Below, piece after piece: positions 1 to 8,257 of a stretch of 64,000 bases of DNA; positions within the stretch are counted from its first letter, which is position 1, and each line of letters opens with the position of its first letter. Below the pieces are notes generated by a model. The model did no database searches. It was not told the DNA's origin and saw only the letters and a list, made by a program, of their open reading frames with translations. The translations under genes and the position numbers were made by a program. The DNA lies in the NCBI RefSeq assembly GCF_000282635.1, contig NZ_AKIW01000013.1, positions 97,520 to 161,519 on the forward strand, in the 5' to 3' direction. This DNA is from Variovorax sp. CF313. GTDB taxonomy: Bacteria; Pseudomonadota; Gammaproteobacteria; Burkholderiales; Burkholderiaceae_C.

Positions 1-66
1 GGGGGTGGCGTCGGCGTCCTGGGCGAACCAGGCGGCAAGGTCGGTGGGGCGGACTTGGTCGATCAT
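1..66 (-). CDS. Rhodanese-like protein, N-terminal fragment
   Basis: Only the first 22 codons are present; the gene runs off the left edge. The ATG lies at 66-64 and reads MIDQVRPTDLAAWF. It follows the methyltransferase gene by 16 bp on the same strand, so the two are probably co-transcribed. In Comamonadaceae a single-domain rhodanese (sulfurtransferase) commonly follows this methyltransferase, often with a TolC-type gene next; the assignment rests on that remembered context and on the short N-terminus, not on a visible active-site loop. Confidence 0.5.
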   Translation of the reverse strand, partial: MIDQVRPTDLAAWFAQDADATP

Positions 67-82
67 TCGGTGGACCGCCCGC

Positions 83-760
83 TCAGAACGAGAAGCGCGA
101 GGGCTCGGGGAAGTTCAGCAGCCGCGGGGCCACGGTGTCCCACGGCTGGATCGTGTCCCACTTGCTTTCGCTCGTGCGGGTGACGAAGTGGGCGCGCATC
201 ATGGGCTCTTCGCCCACGATGGCCGAGAGGCGGCCGCCGACCTTGAGCGAACCCAGCAGGTTCTGCGGAATGCGCGCGACCGAGCCGCTGAGCACGATCA
301 CGTCGAAGCTCGGGCCGCTGGGCAGCGGTACGGCGCCGTCGGCATGGCGCACTTCGACGTTGGTCACGCCGTTCTGGCGCAGCGTCTCGGCGGCGCGGGC
401 GGCCAGCACGGGGTTGATTTCGAGCGTCAGCACCTGGGCGGCGCGGGCGCCCAGCAGGGCGGCCATGAAGCCGGAGCCGGTGCCGATCTCGAGCACCGAT
501 TCATGCTTCTGGATGTGCAGGTCCTGCAGCGTGCGGGCCTCGACCTTGGGCGACAGCATGATCTCGCCGGGCACGGAGCCGTCGAGCAGCGGCAGTTCCA
601 TGTCGAAGAACGACAGCGTGCGGTGCGCGTCGGGCACGTAGTCTTCGCGGTGGATTTCGGCCAGCAGTTCGAGGATGTCGGTATCCAGCACATCCCAGGG
701 GCGGATCTGCTGTTCGATCATGTTGAAGCGCAGGCGCTCGAGGGTGGGGGTGGGGTTCAT
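83..760 (-). CDS. Protein-L-isoaspartate O-methyltransferase family protein
   Basis: A 225-residue SAM-dependent methyltransferase of the PCMT family, which repairs isoaspartyl residues by methylating their carboxylate. The SAM-binding motif I (VLEIGTGSGF) is at residues 89-98, and the acidic strand LTLEINP follows near 111-117. Length fits the cytosolic family. It sits 21 bp downstream of the TetR gene and 16 bp upstream of the rhodanese-like gene on the same strand, suggesting a regulator-led operon. The family includes members without proven repair activity, so the substrate is inferred. Confidence 0.85.
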   Translation of the reverse strand: MNPTPTLERLRFNMIEQQIRPWDVLDTDILELLAEIHREDYVPDAHRTLSFFDMELPLLDGSVPGEIMLSPKVEARTLQDLHIQKHESVLEIGTGSGFMAALLGARAAQVLTLEINPVLAARAAETLRQNGVTNVEVRHADGAVPLPSGPSFDVIVLSGSVARIPQNLLGSLKVGGRLSAIVGEEPMMRAHFVTRTSESKWDTIQPWDTVAPRLLNFPEPSRFSF

Positions 761-781
761 GGCGTGGCTTTCCTTGTGGGC

Positions 782-1507
782 TCAGGACAAACCTTCAATT
801 TTAGGCGTCGCCGATGACGCCTCCGCCGCGGTCGGCCTTCCGGGGCGCACGCAGAGTCCGTTGATCACCACCTCGGCCTGGGTGGCGAGGTATTTTTCGG
901 GGTCGAGGGCCGATTCGCCGTCGACGCAGACCATGGCTGAATGCTTCCAGAGCATGAGGAAGACCATGGGTGCCACCACCGAGTAGATCGCGTGGTCGAC
1001 GTCCATCGGAGCGAACTCGCCGCTGTCGATGCCGCGCTGGAAAATGCGCCGCAGCAGCTCGTGGCCGGGGCGGACCACTTCGCGGCGGTAGAACTCCGCC
1101 AGATCGGGAAAGTTGGCGCCCTCGCTCATCATGAGCTTGGTCAGGCCCGAGGCCTGGGTCATGCCGACGCGTTCCCACCACACTCTCATGCAGTAGCGCA
1201 GCATGTCGGCCGTGGTGCCCTCGAAAGCCGCGAATTCGGCGTTCCACTCGGTGAAACGGCCGCCGAGGCTTTCCATGACGACGGCCTTGAACAGCTCTTC
1301 CTTGCTCGGGAAATAGAGAAAGAGGGTGCCCTTGGAGACGCCGGCGCGCACCGCTACTTCCTCTGAGCGGGTGGCGGCAAAGCCTTTTTCGACGAACAGG
1401 TCGAGTGCGGCGGCCAGCAGTTCGCCGGGGCGCGCCTCTTTGCGGCGCTCACGCTTGGCGCGCACCGGGCAGATGATCTTGTCGACGAAGGAACGGGGCG
1501 GGGACAT
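782..1507 (-). CDS. TetR/AcrR family transcriptional regulator
   Basis: 241 residues. The TetR DNA-binding domain lies near residues 25-75, with the helix-turn-helix around ATRSEEVAVRAGVSKGTLFLYF; the rest is an all-helical ligand-binding/dimerisation domain. TetR proteins are usually repressors released by a small ligand. It heads the cluster with the methyltransferase and rhodanese-like genes and is divergent from msrA, with a near-perfect palindrome in the shared 104 bp gap, so autoregulation is likely. The ligand cannot be read from sequence; TetR genes in this setting often govern efflux. Confidence 0.9.
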   Translation of the reverse strand: MSPPRSFVDKIICPVRAKRERRKEARPGELLAAALDLFVEKGFAATRSEEVAVRAGVSKGTLFLYFPSKEELFKAVVMESLGGRFTEWNAEFAAFEGTTADMLRYCMRVWWERVGMTQASGLTKLMMSEGANFPDLAEFYRREVVRPGHELLRRIFQRGIDSGEFAPMDVDHAIYSVVAPMVFLMLWKHSAMVCVDGESALDPEKYLATQAEVVINGLCVRPGRPTAAEASSATPKIEGLS

Positions 1508-1539
1508 GGGATGTTAATGACTCGCGGGTTAGTAATGTA

Positions 1540-1557
1540 GTGACCGATATCCGTCAC
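1540..1557. promoter_or_regulatory. Candidate TetR operator (18 bp near-perfect palindrome)
   Basis: The 18 bp sequence gtgaccgatatccgtcac pairs at 8 of 9 symmetric positions around a central GATATC. It lies between the divergent TetR gene (ATG at 1507) and msrA (ATG at 1612). On the minus strand it would overlap the -35 region of a possible TetR promoter (TGACGG, 16 bp, TACTAA). Size and placement suit a TetR dimer site; binding is inferred. Confidence 0.55.
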
Positions 1558-1611
1558 GTCAAGCCGCCACAATACCGGGCTCATCCTTTTCCAACCTCCC
1601 GGAGCCGCACC

Positions 1612-2163
1612 ATGTCCACTTCATCGCCGCCCACCGAAACCATCGTGCTCGGCGGCGGCTGTTTCTGGTGCACCGAGGCGGTGTTCGACCGGGTGCAGGG
1701 CGTGCTGGACGTGGAGTCGGGCTATTGCAACGGCCAGACCGTCAATCCGACCTACGAGCAGGTCTGCACCGGCCGCACCGGCCACGCCGAGGTGGTGAAG
1801 CTCGAATTCGACCCCGCGCAGATCAGCCTGCGTGAAATCCTCGAGATCTTCTTCGTCGTGCACGACCCGACCACGCTCAACCGCCAGGGCAATGACGCCG
1901 GCACCCAGTACCGCAGCGGCATCTACTACACGAGCGACGCGCAGAAGCAGGTGGCCCAGGAGGTCATCCGCGAGATCGGGGTCAGCAAGACCTACAGCTC
2001 GCCTGTCGTGACCGAGGTGGCGCAGCTCGCCAACTACTCGGCGGCCGAGGCCTACCACCAGGACTACTTCCTGAACAACCCGAACCAGGGCTACTGCGCG
2101 TTCGTCGTGGGACCGAAGGTCGAGAAGTTCCAGAAGACCTTCGCATCGCGCGTCAAGGCCTGA
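1612..2163 (+). CDS. msrA: Peptide-methionine (S)-S-oxide reductase MsrA
   Basis: 183 residues; reduces the S-epimer of methionine sulfoxide in proteins and free methionine. The catalytic GCFWC motif places the nucleophilic Cys at residue 17. Other family landmarks are SGYCNG, TGRTGHAEVV and the C-terminal YHQDYFLNNP; a further Cys in GYCAFVV may serve as a resolving residue. The ATG at 1612 is preceded by a GGAG at about 1600-1603; an in-frame upstream GTG falls inside the TetR palindrome and is rejected. MsrA is normally cytosolic and recycled by thioredoxin. Confidence 0.96.
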   Translation: MSTSSPPTETIVLGGGCFWCTEAVFDRVQGVLDVESGYCNGQTVNPTYEQVCTGRTGHAEVVKLEFDPAQISLREILEIFFVVHDPTTLNRQGNDAGTQYRSGIYYTSDAQKQVAQEVIREIGVSKTYSSPVVTEVAQLANYSAAEAYHQDYFLNNPNQGYCAFVVGPKVEKFQKTFASRVKA

Positions 2164-2185
2164 GCGCCGATCGGTACCTCGCCCC

Positions 2186-2557
2186 GTGCATCTCTCCATC
2201 CGCCAGCCTCGGACCCGTTCGACCCGCGCGCTCGTCATCGCGCTGATGGTCGCGGTGTGGTTCGCGGGCACGCTCGGGTTGATGCACCGCTCGCTGCACG
2301 TGCCGGGCCTGCCGGCCGCCGCGGCGCAGGCTGGCCACAAGCATGCCGTCCCCCAGCTGGCCAGCCTGTTCGGCGAACACAACGACGCCGAGTGCCGGCT
2401 GTACGACCAGCTCTCGCACGGATCCGGCGTGCCCGGCGTGCCGCTGGTGGTGCTGCCGATGCTGCTGCCGTCGGCCGTCTTTGCTTTCCTGCAGGGCGAA
2501 GCCGTCGCCCGCTGGGTCGCGCTGTTCGACGCGCGCGGCCCGCCTTCCACTCGCTGA
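2186..2557 (+). CDS. Small His-rich membrane or exported protein (unknown function)
   Basis: 123 residues from a GTG start. An N-terminal hydrophobic helix at about residues 15-32 (RALVIALMVAVWFAGTLGLM) is followed by potential metal ligands in HRSLH, HKH and EHNDAEC, then a second hydrophobic stretch (VPLVVLPMLLPSAVFAFL). It resembles DUF2946-type proteins that accompany metal-responsive TonB receptors. It begins 22 bp after msrA and ends 80 bp before the receptor, so it likely shares a transcript with the receptor. A role in zinc or copper handling is inferred from His content and position. Confidence 0.65.
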   Translation: MHLSIRQPRTRSTRALVIALMVAVWFAGTLGLMHRSLHVPGLPAAAAQAGHKHAVPQLASLFGEHNDAECRLYDQLSHGSGVPGVPLVVLPMLLPSAVFAFLQGEAVARWVALFDARGPPSTR

Positions 2558-2637
2558 ATCCCCTGTGTTCCGGCTGCCGCACCCGCTTCCCGCGCGGGCG
2601 GCGGCCGGTCGTTTCCCGATTCAACGAGTGTTCCTTC

Positions 2638-4731
2638 ATGACTCCCAAATTCCGTCGCAACGCCATCGGCGTTGCCGTTCTTTCGCTCGCCTCCTTCGCA
2701 AGCATGGCCCAGGACCAGGCGCAGGTTCAGGCCCAACCCGCCGACGCCGCCAGCCTGCGCGAGGTCACCGTCACCGGCAATCCGCTCGGCGCCTCCGAAC
2801 TGATCGCTCCCACCACCACGCTGTCGGGTGACAAGCTGCTGCTGCGCTCCCAGTCGACGCTCGGCGAAACGCTGGACAACGTGCCCGGCGTGAGCAGCAG
2901 CTACTTCGGCCCCAACGCCAGCCGCCCGATCATTCGCGGCCAGGACGGCGACCGAATCCGCATCCTGCAGAACGGCGGCGGCGCACCCGATGCCTCCGCG
3001 CTGAGCTACGACCACGCGGTGCCTGTCGATGCGCTGGTCACCGACCGCATCGAAGTGCTGCGCGGCCCGTCGGCGCTGCAGTACGGCGGCAGCGCTGTCG
3101 GCGGCGTGGTCAACGTGATCGACAACCGCATTCCTTCGGAGCCGATCAACGGCTTCGGCGGCCGCGCCGACCTGGGCTATTCCACCGGCAACAAGGAGAA
3201 GAATGGCGGCGTGGTGCTCGAAGGCGGCAGCGACCGCTTCGCACTGCACGTCGACGCCTTCAACCGCGACTCGAAGGACGTCTCGGTGCCGATCACCCTC
3301 GAATGCAGCAAGCCCGGCTCGCCGTGGACGGCGCGCAAGATCTGCAACTCGGCCAACGAGGCGCACGGCGGCGCGCTCGGCGGCACGATGTTCTTCGACC
3401 AGGGCTACATCGGTGCCTCGGTCAGCACTTACCGCAGCACCTACGGCACCGTGGCCGAGGACGACGTCACCATCGGCATGAAGTCCGACCGCTATGCGCT
3501 CGAAGGCGAGTGGCGCCCGGGCGGCTTCATCAGCAGCATCCACGCCAAGCTGAGCCACACCGATTACCGCCACACCGAGTTCGAGGGCGGCACGCCCGGC
3601 ACCACGTTCTCGAACATGAGCAACGACCTGCGCATCGAGGCGCGCCACCAGAAGATCGGCAACTTCGAGGGCCTGGTCGGCTTCAGCAGCGAAACCAACC
3701 GCTTCGCCGCCGATGGCGAAGAGGCCTTCGCGCCGCACAGCCGTACGCGCTCCAATGCGCTGTTCATGTACGAGGAGTACGGCACTTCGTGGGGCCGGCT
3801 GAGCTTCGGCGCGCGCACCGAGCAGGTCCGCATCCGATCGCTGGGCTATCCGGACGATCCGACGGTCACGCGCTTTGCGGTCGGCGAGCGCACCTTCAAC
3901 CCGCACAGCGCGGCCTTCGGTGCTCTGGTCAACCTCGCGCCTCAGTGGCAGCTGACTTCGAACCTCGCCTACACCGAGCGCGCGCCGAAGGACTACGAAC
4001 TGCTGGCCAACGGCCCCCACGTGGCGACCGCCGCGTGGGAGGTGGGCGACCCGAACCTGAAGAAGGAAAAGTCGACCGGCCTCGACCTGGGCGCGCAGTG
4101 GAAGTCGGGCCCCAACACGGCCCGCGTCAACGCCTACGTCACGCGCTTCAGCAACTACATTGGCCTGACCGCGACGGGGCGCAACCTCGACGAGGAAGGC
4201 AACGTGGCCGAGCCCGGCGCCACCGATACGCTGGCCGAGTACGTCTACAGCGGCGTGCGTGCACGCTTCACCGGCATCGAGGCCAACGGCAACCTGCGCC
4301 TGCTGGGCAGCGAAGGCTTCGCGCGCATGGACGACGCCGGCACGCTGGACCTCGAATGGCGCGGCGACATCGTGCGCGCGAAGAACCTCGACACCGGCGA
4401 GCCGCTGCCGCGCATCGCGCCGCTGCGCCTGGGCGCGACGCTGGCCTATGCCAACGGTCCGTGGGGCGCGCGCTTCGGCTTCGACTACAACGCGGCGCAG
4501 CACCGCATTCCGTCGGTGGGTGCGCGCGAGACCGATGCCTACACGCTGTGGAACGCGGCCATCACCTACCGCATGAAGGTGCAGCGCGCCAACCTCACCT
4601 GGTACGCGCGCATGGACAACATCACGAACAAGCTGGCCTACAGCGCGACGTCGATCCTGACGACGACGGTGTATCCGAACGCGCCGTTGCCCGGGCGCAC
4701 GCTGAAGGTCGGTTTGCGCGTGACGTTCTGA
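2638..4731 (+). CDS. TonB-dependent outer-membrane receptor, ZnuD-like
   Basis: 697 residues from ATG 2638, with a signal peptide ending near SMAQ (about residue 22). A plug domain (LGETLDNVPGVSSSY, RPIIRGQDGDRIRILQNGG, IEVLRGPSALQYGGSAVGGVVNVID, split here for length) precedes a 22-strand beta-barrel that ends in the aromatic residue of LRVTF. The plug and a Cys-bounded extracellular segment (LECSKPGSPW to KICNSANEAH) resemble ZnuD zinc receptors rather than siderophore receptors. Energy would come from TonB-ExbBD elsewhere. The upstream His-rich gene supports a metal substrate; zinc itself is inferred. Confidence 0.85.
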   Translation: MTPKFRRNAIGVAVLSLASFASMAQDQAQVQAQPADAASLREVTVTGNPLGASELIAPTTTLSGDKLLLRSQSTLGETLDNVPGVSSSYFGPNASRPIIRGQDGDRIRILQNGGGAPDASALSYDHAVPVDALVTDRIEVLRGPSALQYGGSAVGGVVNVIDNRIPSEPINGFGGRADLGYSTGNKEKNGGVVLEGGSDRFALHVDAFNRDSKDVSVPITLECSKPGSPWTARKICNSANEAHGGALGGTMFFDQGYIGASVSTYRSTYGTVAEDDVTIGMKSDRYALEGEWRPGGFISSIHAKLSHTDYRHTEFEGGTPGTTFSNMSNDLRIEARHQKIGNFEGLVGFSSETNRFAADGEEAFAPHSRTRSNALFMYEEYGTSWGRLSFGARTEQVRIRSLGYPDDPTVTRFAVGERTFNPHSAAFGALVNLAPQWQLTSNLAYTERAPKDYELLANGPHVATAAWEVGDPNLKKEKSTGLDLGAQWKSGPNTARVNAYVTRFSNYIGLTATGRNLDEEGNVAEPGATDTLAEYVYSGVRARFTGIEANGNLRLLGSEGFARMDDAGTLDLEWRGDIVRAKNLDTGEPLPRIAPLRLGATLAYANGPWGARFGFDYNAAQHRIPSVGARETDAYTLWNAAITYRMKVQRANLTWYARMDNITNKLAYSATSILTTTVYPNAPLPGRTLKVGLRVTF

Positions 4732-4740
4732 TCTTGTGTT

Positions 4741-4857
4741 GCTCCCTCCCCCGTTGGGAGAGGGCAGGGGGTGGGGGCAAGCGGCCTTTGACAGGGCCAT
4801 GGCTCCTGCGAGTGCCGCCTGCCCCCATCCCGACCTTCCCCCAGAGGGGGAAGGAGC
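4741..4857. repeat. Repeat B: inverted pair of ~45 bp GC-rich elements
   Basis: Two arms face each other: 4741-4786 and the inverted copy 4814-4857. Each begins, in its own orientation, GCTCC(C/T)TCCCCC, then a GGGA/GGGG-rich run, then TGGGGGCA and GCGGC. Together they could fold into a large imperfect stem-loop just after the receptor gene and before the AEC gene. A related single copy lies at 42029-42076. Such elements are typical dispersed intergenic repeats of this group; a terminator or mRNA 3'-end role is possible. Confidence 0.7.
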
Positions 4858-4885
4858 AAGGCACTCACTGGGCTATCCTCGCCGA

Positions 4886-5839
4886 GTGAATTCCTTCGTC
4901 ATCTCCTCCCTGCTCCCCGTCGTCCTGCTCATCGCCGCGGGCTACCTCGCCGGCAAGCGCCGATGGATCGGCGGCAATGCGGTGAAGGACCTGTCGCATC
5001 TCATCTTCCTGCTGCTCGCGCCCGCGCTGCTGTTCCGCGCCATGAGCACGGTGCACGTCGAGCAGCTGAGCCTGAAGCCGGTGGCGGCGTACTTCGTTGC
5101 TTCGGGCCTGCTGTTCGCGGCCACGCTGGCGCTGCGCGGATTCAATCGCACCGCGGCGGTGATCGCGCTGGCCAACACGTACAGCAACACGGTGATGATC
5201 GGCATCGCGTTGATCGGCCTGGCGTATGGCGAGGCGGGCATGGTGGTGCTGCTCACGCTGATCTCGCTGCATTCGCTGGTGCTCCTGACCAGCGCCACGG
5301 TGGTGCTGGAGCTGGCCGTCGCGCGCGAGCACGCGGGTGTCGGTGGCGAAGACAAGCGCCCCTCGATGGCACGCACCGTGATGCGTGCGCTGCGCAACGC
5401 CATCATCCACCCCGTGCCGCTGCCGATCATCGCGGGCCTGTTGTTCGCGCAGACCGGGCTGGTCATGCCCGAGTTCATCGACAAGCCGATCCAGTTGCTC
5501 GGCCAGGCCTTCGGCCCCATCGCGCTGGTGATGGTGGGCATCACGCTCGCGCTCACACCCATCGGCCGGCATTGGCGCGGCGCGCTGATGCAGGCGCTGG
5601 TGAAGAACCTGCTGCATCCGCTGCTGGTGGCCGTCATCGGTTGGCTGCTCGGCGTGCGAGGCATTCCGCTCACGGTGATGGTGGTGGCGGCGGCGCTGCC
5701 GATCGGCGCCAACGTGTTCCTCTTTTCGCAGCGCTACCGCACGGCCGAAGACCTGGTGACGGCCAGCGTCGCGATGTCGACGGTGCTGGGGCTCGCCACG
5801 CTCCCGCTCGTGATGGTCTGGGTGCAGTGGTTGCCCTGA
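4886..5839 (+). CDS. AEC family transporter (auxin efflux carrier type)
   Basis: 317 residues with about ten predicted membrane helices, beginning VNSFVISSLLPVVLLIAAGYLAG from a GTG at 4886. This start avoids reading through repeat B, which upstream in-frame codons would do. The family (PF03547) includes bacterial malate and malonate carriers. The two-half architecture is visible, with loop residues 150-175 (AREHAGVGGEDKRPSMA) between the halves and a polar break near IGANVFLFSQRY in the second half. No neighbouring gene suggests a substrate, so only the family is called. Confidence 0.85.
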   Translation: MNSFVISSLLPVVLLIAAGYLAGKRRWIGGNAVKDLSHLIFLLLAPALLFRAMSTVHVEQLSLKPVAAYFVASGLLFAATLALRGFNRTAAVIALANTYSNTVMIGIALIGLAYGEAGMVVLLTLISLHSLVLLTSATVVLELAVAREHAGVGGEDKRPSMARTVMRALRNAIIHPVPLPIIAGLLFAQTGLVMPEFIDKPIQLLGQAFGPIALVMVGITLALTPIGRHWRGALMQALVKNLLHPLLVAVIGWLLGVRGIPLTVMVVAAALPIGANVFLFSQRYRTAEDLVTASVAMSTVLGLATLPLVMVWVQWLP

Positions 5840-5973
5840 GCCCTTCGGTTCTCTCTTCGTAGAACCTCGCAGACTTTCGCCTTAGCGCGGTTCGCCGCAC
5901 GCCTATGCCGTTCGGCAGGGTGGCCGTTTGGAGAGATGGCGCGCGGCCTCTGCCGCCCTACATTTGCCGGCTG

Positions 5974-6357
5974 ATGATTCACCCGGCGCGCTCTTCGCCC
6001 CTTCTTGCTATGGCGGTGGTCGCGACGACGATCGCCGCGCTGCAAGTTCGCCCCGCGCAGGCCACAGGCGAGGCCAGGCCGTGCCGCACGCCGTGCCTGT
6101 CGGCGAACGTGCCGCGCGAGCCCGCCGAGCCGCCGCCCGCCGAGAAGGCTGAAAGGGCCGACGAGGGGCCGTCGAAGCCGAGGCCGGTGATCAGGACGCG
6201 CACACAGCCAGCCGCGTCGGCACCGCCGCCGGTGCAACGGGAAGCGGCGGTATCAAAGCCTGCGCCGTCGAAGCGCTGCAGCGAGATCAACATGCGCGCC
6301 GCCGTGGGCGAGCCGCTGTCGGATCAGGACATGAAGACATTGAGGAGCCAATGCTGA
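5974..6357 (+). CDS. Small secreted Pro/Ala-rich protein of unknown function
   Basis: 127 residues from ATG 5974. A hydrophobic signal-like segment (LLAMAVVATTIAALQV) is followed by a Cys pair (CRTPC), a proline/lysine-rich disordered middle, and a short C-terminal block SKRCSEINMRAAVGEPLS ending DQDMKTLRSQC. Its TGA (6355-6357) shares one base with the ATG of the next gene, an OmpA-domain lipoprotein, so translation is probably coupled and both products would act in the envelope. An in-frame start further upstream lacks a signal peptide at its terminus and is less likely. Confidence 0.65.
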   Translation: MIHPARSSPLLAMAVVATTIAALQVRPAQATGEARPCRTPCLSANVPREPAEPPPAEKAERADEGPSKPRPVIRTRTQPAASAPPPVQREAAVSKPAPSKRCSEINMRAAVGEPLSDQDMKTLRSQC

Positions 6358-7562
6358 TGACGACCATCACCACCCAACGAGTACGCCTGGCGCTGCGCGC
6401 GCTCGCGCTGTGCGCCGCCGTGCTTGCCGCCGCCTGCGCGCACCGCCCCGCGCCGGGCAACGCCATGCCCTTCGACCAGGCCGTGAACCAGGCGGTGGAC
6501 GACCTGATGGTGCAGACGCAGAAACTGCCGGCCTTCCTGGCCAAGGTGGAGTCGACGCTCACGCAGCGCCGCATCGTGATCGACCCGCTGCTCGAAGGCG
6601 CGAGCGGCCAGCAGACCGAGGTGACGCGCGTGGCCGAGCAGCGCATCGTGCAGCGCATGCAGGCGCAGTTCAGGCAGTTCACCGTCACGCCCTTCAACGC
6701 GAGCGAGATCGGCAGCGCGCAGTACGTGCTCAATGGCACGCTGGTGCGCGACAGGGACGCTTCGGGCGCACCGTACCGACTGAACCTTGCGCTGACCGAG
6801 ATCCGCAGCGGCATGGTGATCGCGCAGTCGGTCACGCGCATCAGCGATGCCACGCTCGACACACGGCCCACCGCCTTCTTCCGTGACAGCCCGGTGAATG
6901 GCAAGGACCGCGGCGTCGAGGGCTACATCCGCACCGCCGAGACCCAGCCCGGCCAGGCCGCGGACGCGCTGTACCTGGAGCGCCTGCCGACCTCGACCGT
7001 GCTGCAGGAGGCCACCGCCGCCTACGAGGCCGGCCGCATGAGCGAGGCGCTCGGCCGCTACGAGGCTGCATCGAAGCGGCCCGACGGCCAGCAGCTGCGC
7101 ATCTACAGCGGGCTGTACCTCACGCAGTCGCAACTCGGCCGCACGGCCGATGCCGAGAAGACCTTCGGCACCATCGCGCGGCTGGGGCTCGAAACCAACA
7201 ACCTGAGCGTGAAGTTCCTGTTCAAGCCGGGCTCGACCGACTTCCTCGCCGATCCGAAGATCAGCGCCGCCTATCCGATGTGGCTGCGCCAGATCGCGCG
7301 GCAGGCGGCGCAGATCGATTCGTGCGTGGTGGTCACGGGCCACACGAGCCGCACGGGCTCGGAGGCGGTGAACGAGCGGCTGTCGCTGCAGCGCGCAGTG
7401 AGCGTGAAGACCCGGCTGGTGGGCGAGGCGGCGCCCCTGTCGAAGAAGCTGCGGGAATCGGGCATGGGCTTCCGCGAGAACATCGTCGGTACGGGGGCGG
7501 ACGATGCGAGCGACGCGCTGGACCGGCGCGTCGAGTTCAAAGTCGTGAGTTGCGAGGCCTGA
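6357..7562 (+). CDS. OmpA-domain lipoprotein
   Basis: About 401 residues. The signal peptide ends in lipobox LAAAC, so the mature N-terminal Cys should be lipidated. Residues 35-240 form an unassigned periplasmic region (part resembles curli-type CsgG/FlgO folds: VLNGTLVRDRD, LNLALTEIRSGMVIAQS); a TPR-like stretch follows, and the C-terminal ~120 residues are an OmpA-like peptidoglycan-binding domain (FLFKPGSTDFLAD, GHTSRTGSEAVNERLSLQRA). ATG 6357 is chosen over 6351 because GAGGAG at 6342-6347 then lies 9 bases away instead of 3. It likely anchors an envelope assembly to peptidoglycan. Confidence 0.8.
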   Translation: MTTITTQRVRLALRALALCAAVLAAACAHRPAPGNAMPFDQAVNQAVDDLMVQTQKLPAFLAKVESTLTQRRIVIDPLLEGASGQQTEVTRVAEQRIVQRMQAQFRQFTVTPFNASEIGSAQYVLNGTLVRDRDASGAPYRLNLALTEIRSGMVIAQSVTRISDATLDTRPTAFFRDSPVNGKDRGVEGYIRTAETQPGQAADALYLERLPTSTVLQEATAAYEAGRMSEALGRYEAASKRPDGQQLRIYSGLYLTQSQLGRTADAEKTFGTIARLGLETNNLSVKFLFKPGSTDFLADPKISAAYPMWLRQIARQAAQIDSCVVVTGHTSRTGSEAVNERLSLQRAVSVKTRLVGEAAPLSKKLRESGMGFRENIVGTGADDASDALDRRVEFKVVSCEA

Positions 7563-7574
7563 CGACGATCCGCC

Positions 7575-8228
7575 TCACGGAGCCAGGCGCTCGCGCACCC
7601 AGTCGCTACCGTCGAGCCGGTAGCGCAGCCGGTCATGCAGCCGGCTCTTGCGGCCCTGCCAGAACTCCCAGCGGTCGGGCACCAGCCGGTAGCCGCCCCA
7701 GTGCGGAGGGCGCGGCGGCGAGAGCATGTGCTTGGCCGCGGCAACGGCGGCGTTCTTCACCAGCACGTCGCGTCCGCTGATCACCTCGCTCTGCGGACTG
7801 GCCCAGGCGCCGATGCGCGAATCGAGCGGGCGGCTCGCGAAGTAGGCGTCGCTCTCTTCGGCGCCTGCCTTCTCGACGCGGCCCTCGATGCGCACCACGC
7901 GTTCGAGTTCGACCCAGTGGAACTGCAGCGACGCATACGGATTGCCCGACAGCTCGCGGCCCTTGCGGCTCTCGTAGTTGGTGTACCAGACGATGCCGCG
8001 CGCGTCGTAGCCCTTGATGAGCACGATGCGGCTGGACGGCCGCAGGTCGCTGCCCACGGTGCACAGCGTCATCGCATTGGGCTCGGGCACCTGCGCGTCG
8101 ATGGCTTCGGTGAGCCAGCGCTCGAACTGCTTCAGCGGATCGCCGGCGCTGTGGGCTTCGCCGAGTTCGGCGCGCTCGTAGCTCTTGCGCAGCGCCGCCA
8201 GTGCGTCATTGGAGAGGGGGGAGGTCAT
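7575..8228 (-). CDS. pdxH: Pyridoxamine 5'-phosphate oxidase PdxH
   Basis: 217 residues; FMN-dependent oxidation of pyridoxine/pyridoxamine 5'-phosphate to pyridoxal 5'-phosphate, the last step of vitamin B6 synthesis and salvage. Family blocks visible: [11 protein letters not shown] at the N-terminus, [49 protein letters not shown] and the C-terminal [19 protein letters not shown] with [12 protein letters not shown] 8228 (MTSPLSND) fits the usual length; a start six codons upstream is possible. It converges on the OmpA-lipoprotein gene 12 bp away and is divergent from the MobA-like gene. Confidence 0.96.
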   Translation of the reverse strand: MTSPLSNDALAALRKSYERAELGEAHSAGDPLKQFERWLTEAIDAQVPEPNAMTLCTVGSDLRPSSRIVLIKGYDARGIVWYTNYESRKGRELSGNPYASLQFHWVELERVVRIEGRVEKAGAEESDAYFASRPLDSRIGAWASPQSEVISGRDVLVKNAAVAAAKHMLSPPRPPHWGGYRLVPDRWEFWQGRKSRLHDRLRYRLDGSDWVRERLAP

Positions 8229-8257
8229 GCCGGGATTGTTGCGCACATACTCGGCCC

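Noticed and set aside
1621..4800. A 1059-codon open frame on the minus strand opposite msrA and the TonB receptor
   Set aside because: It is the antisense shadow of two well-supported genes; its composition (Arg/Ala/Val/His-rich, no domains) is what high-GC third-position bias gives on the opposite strand.
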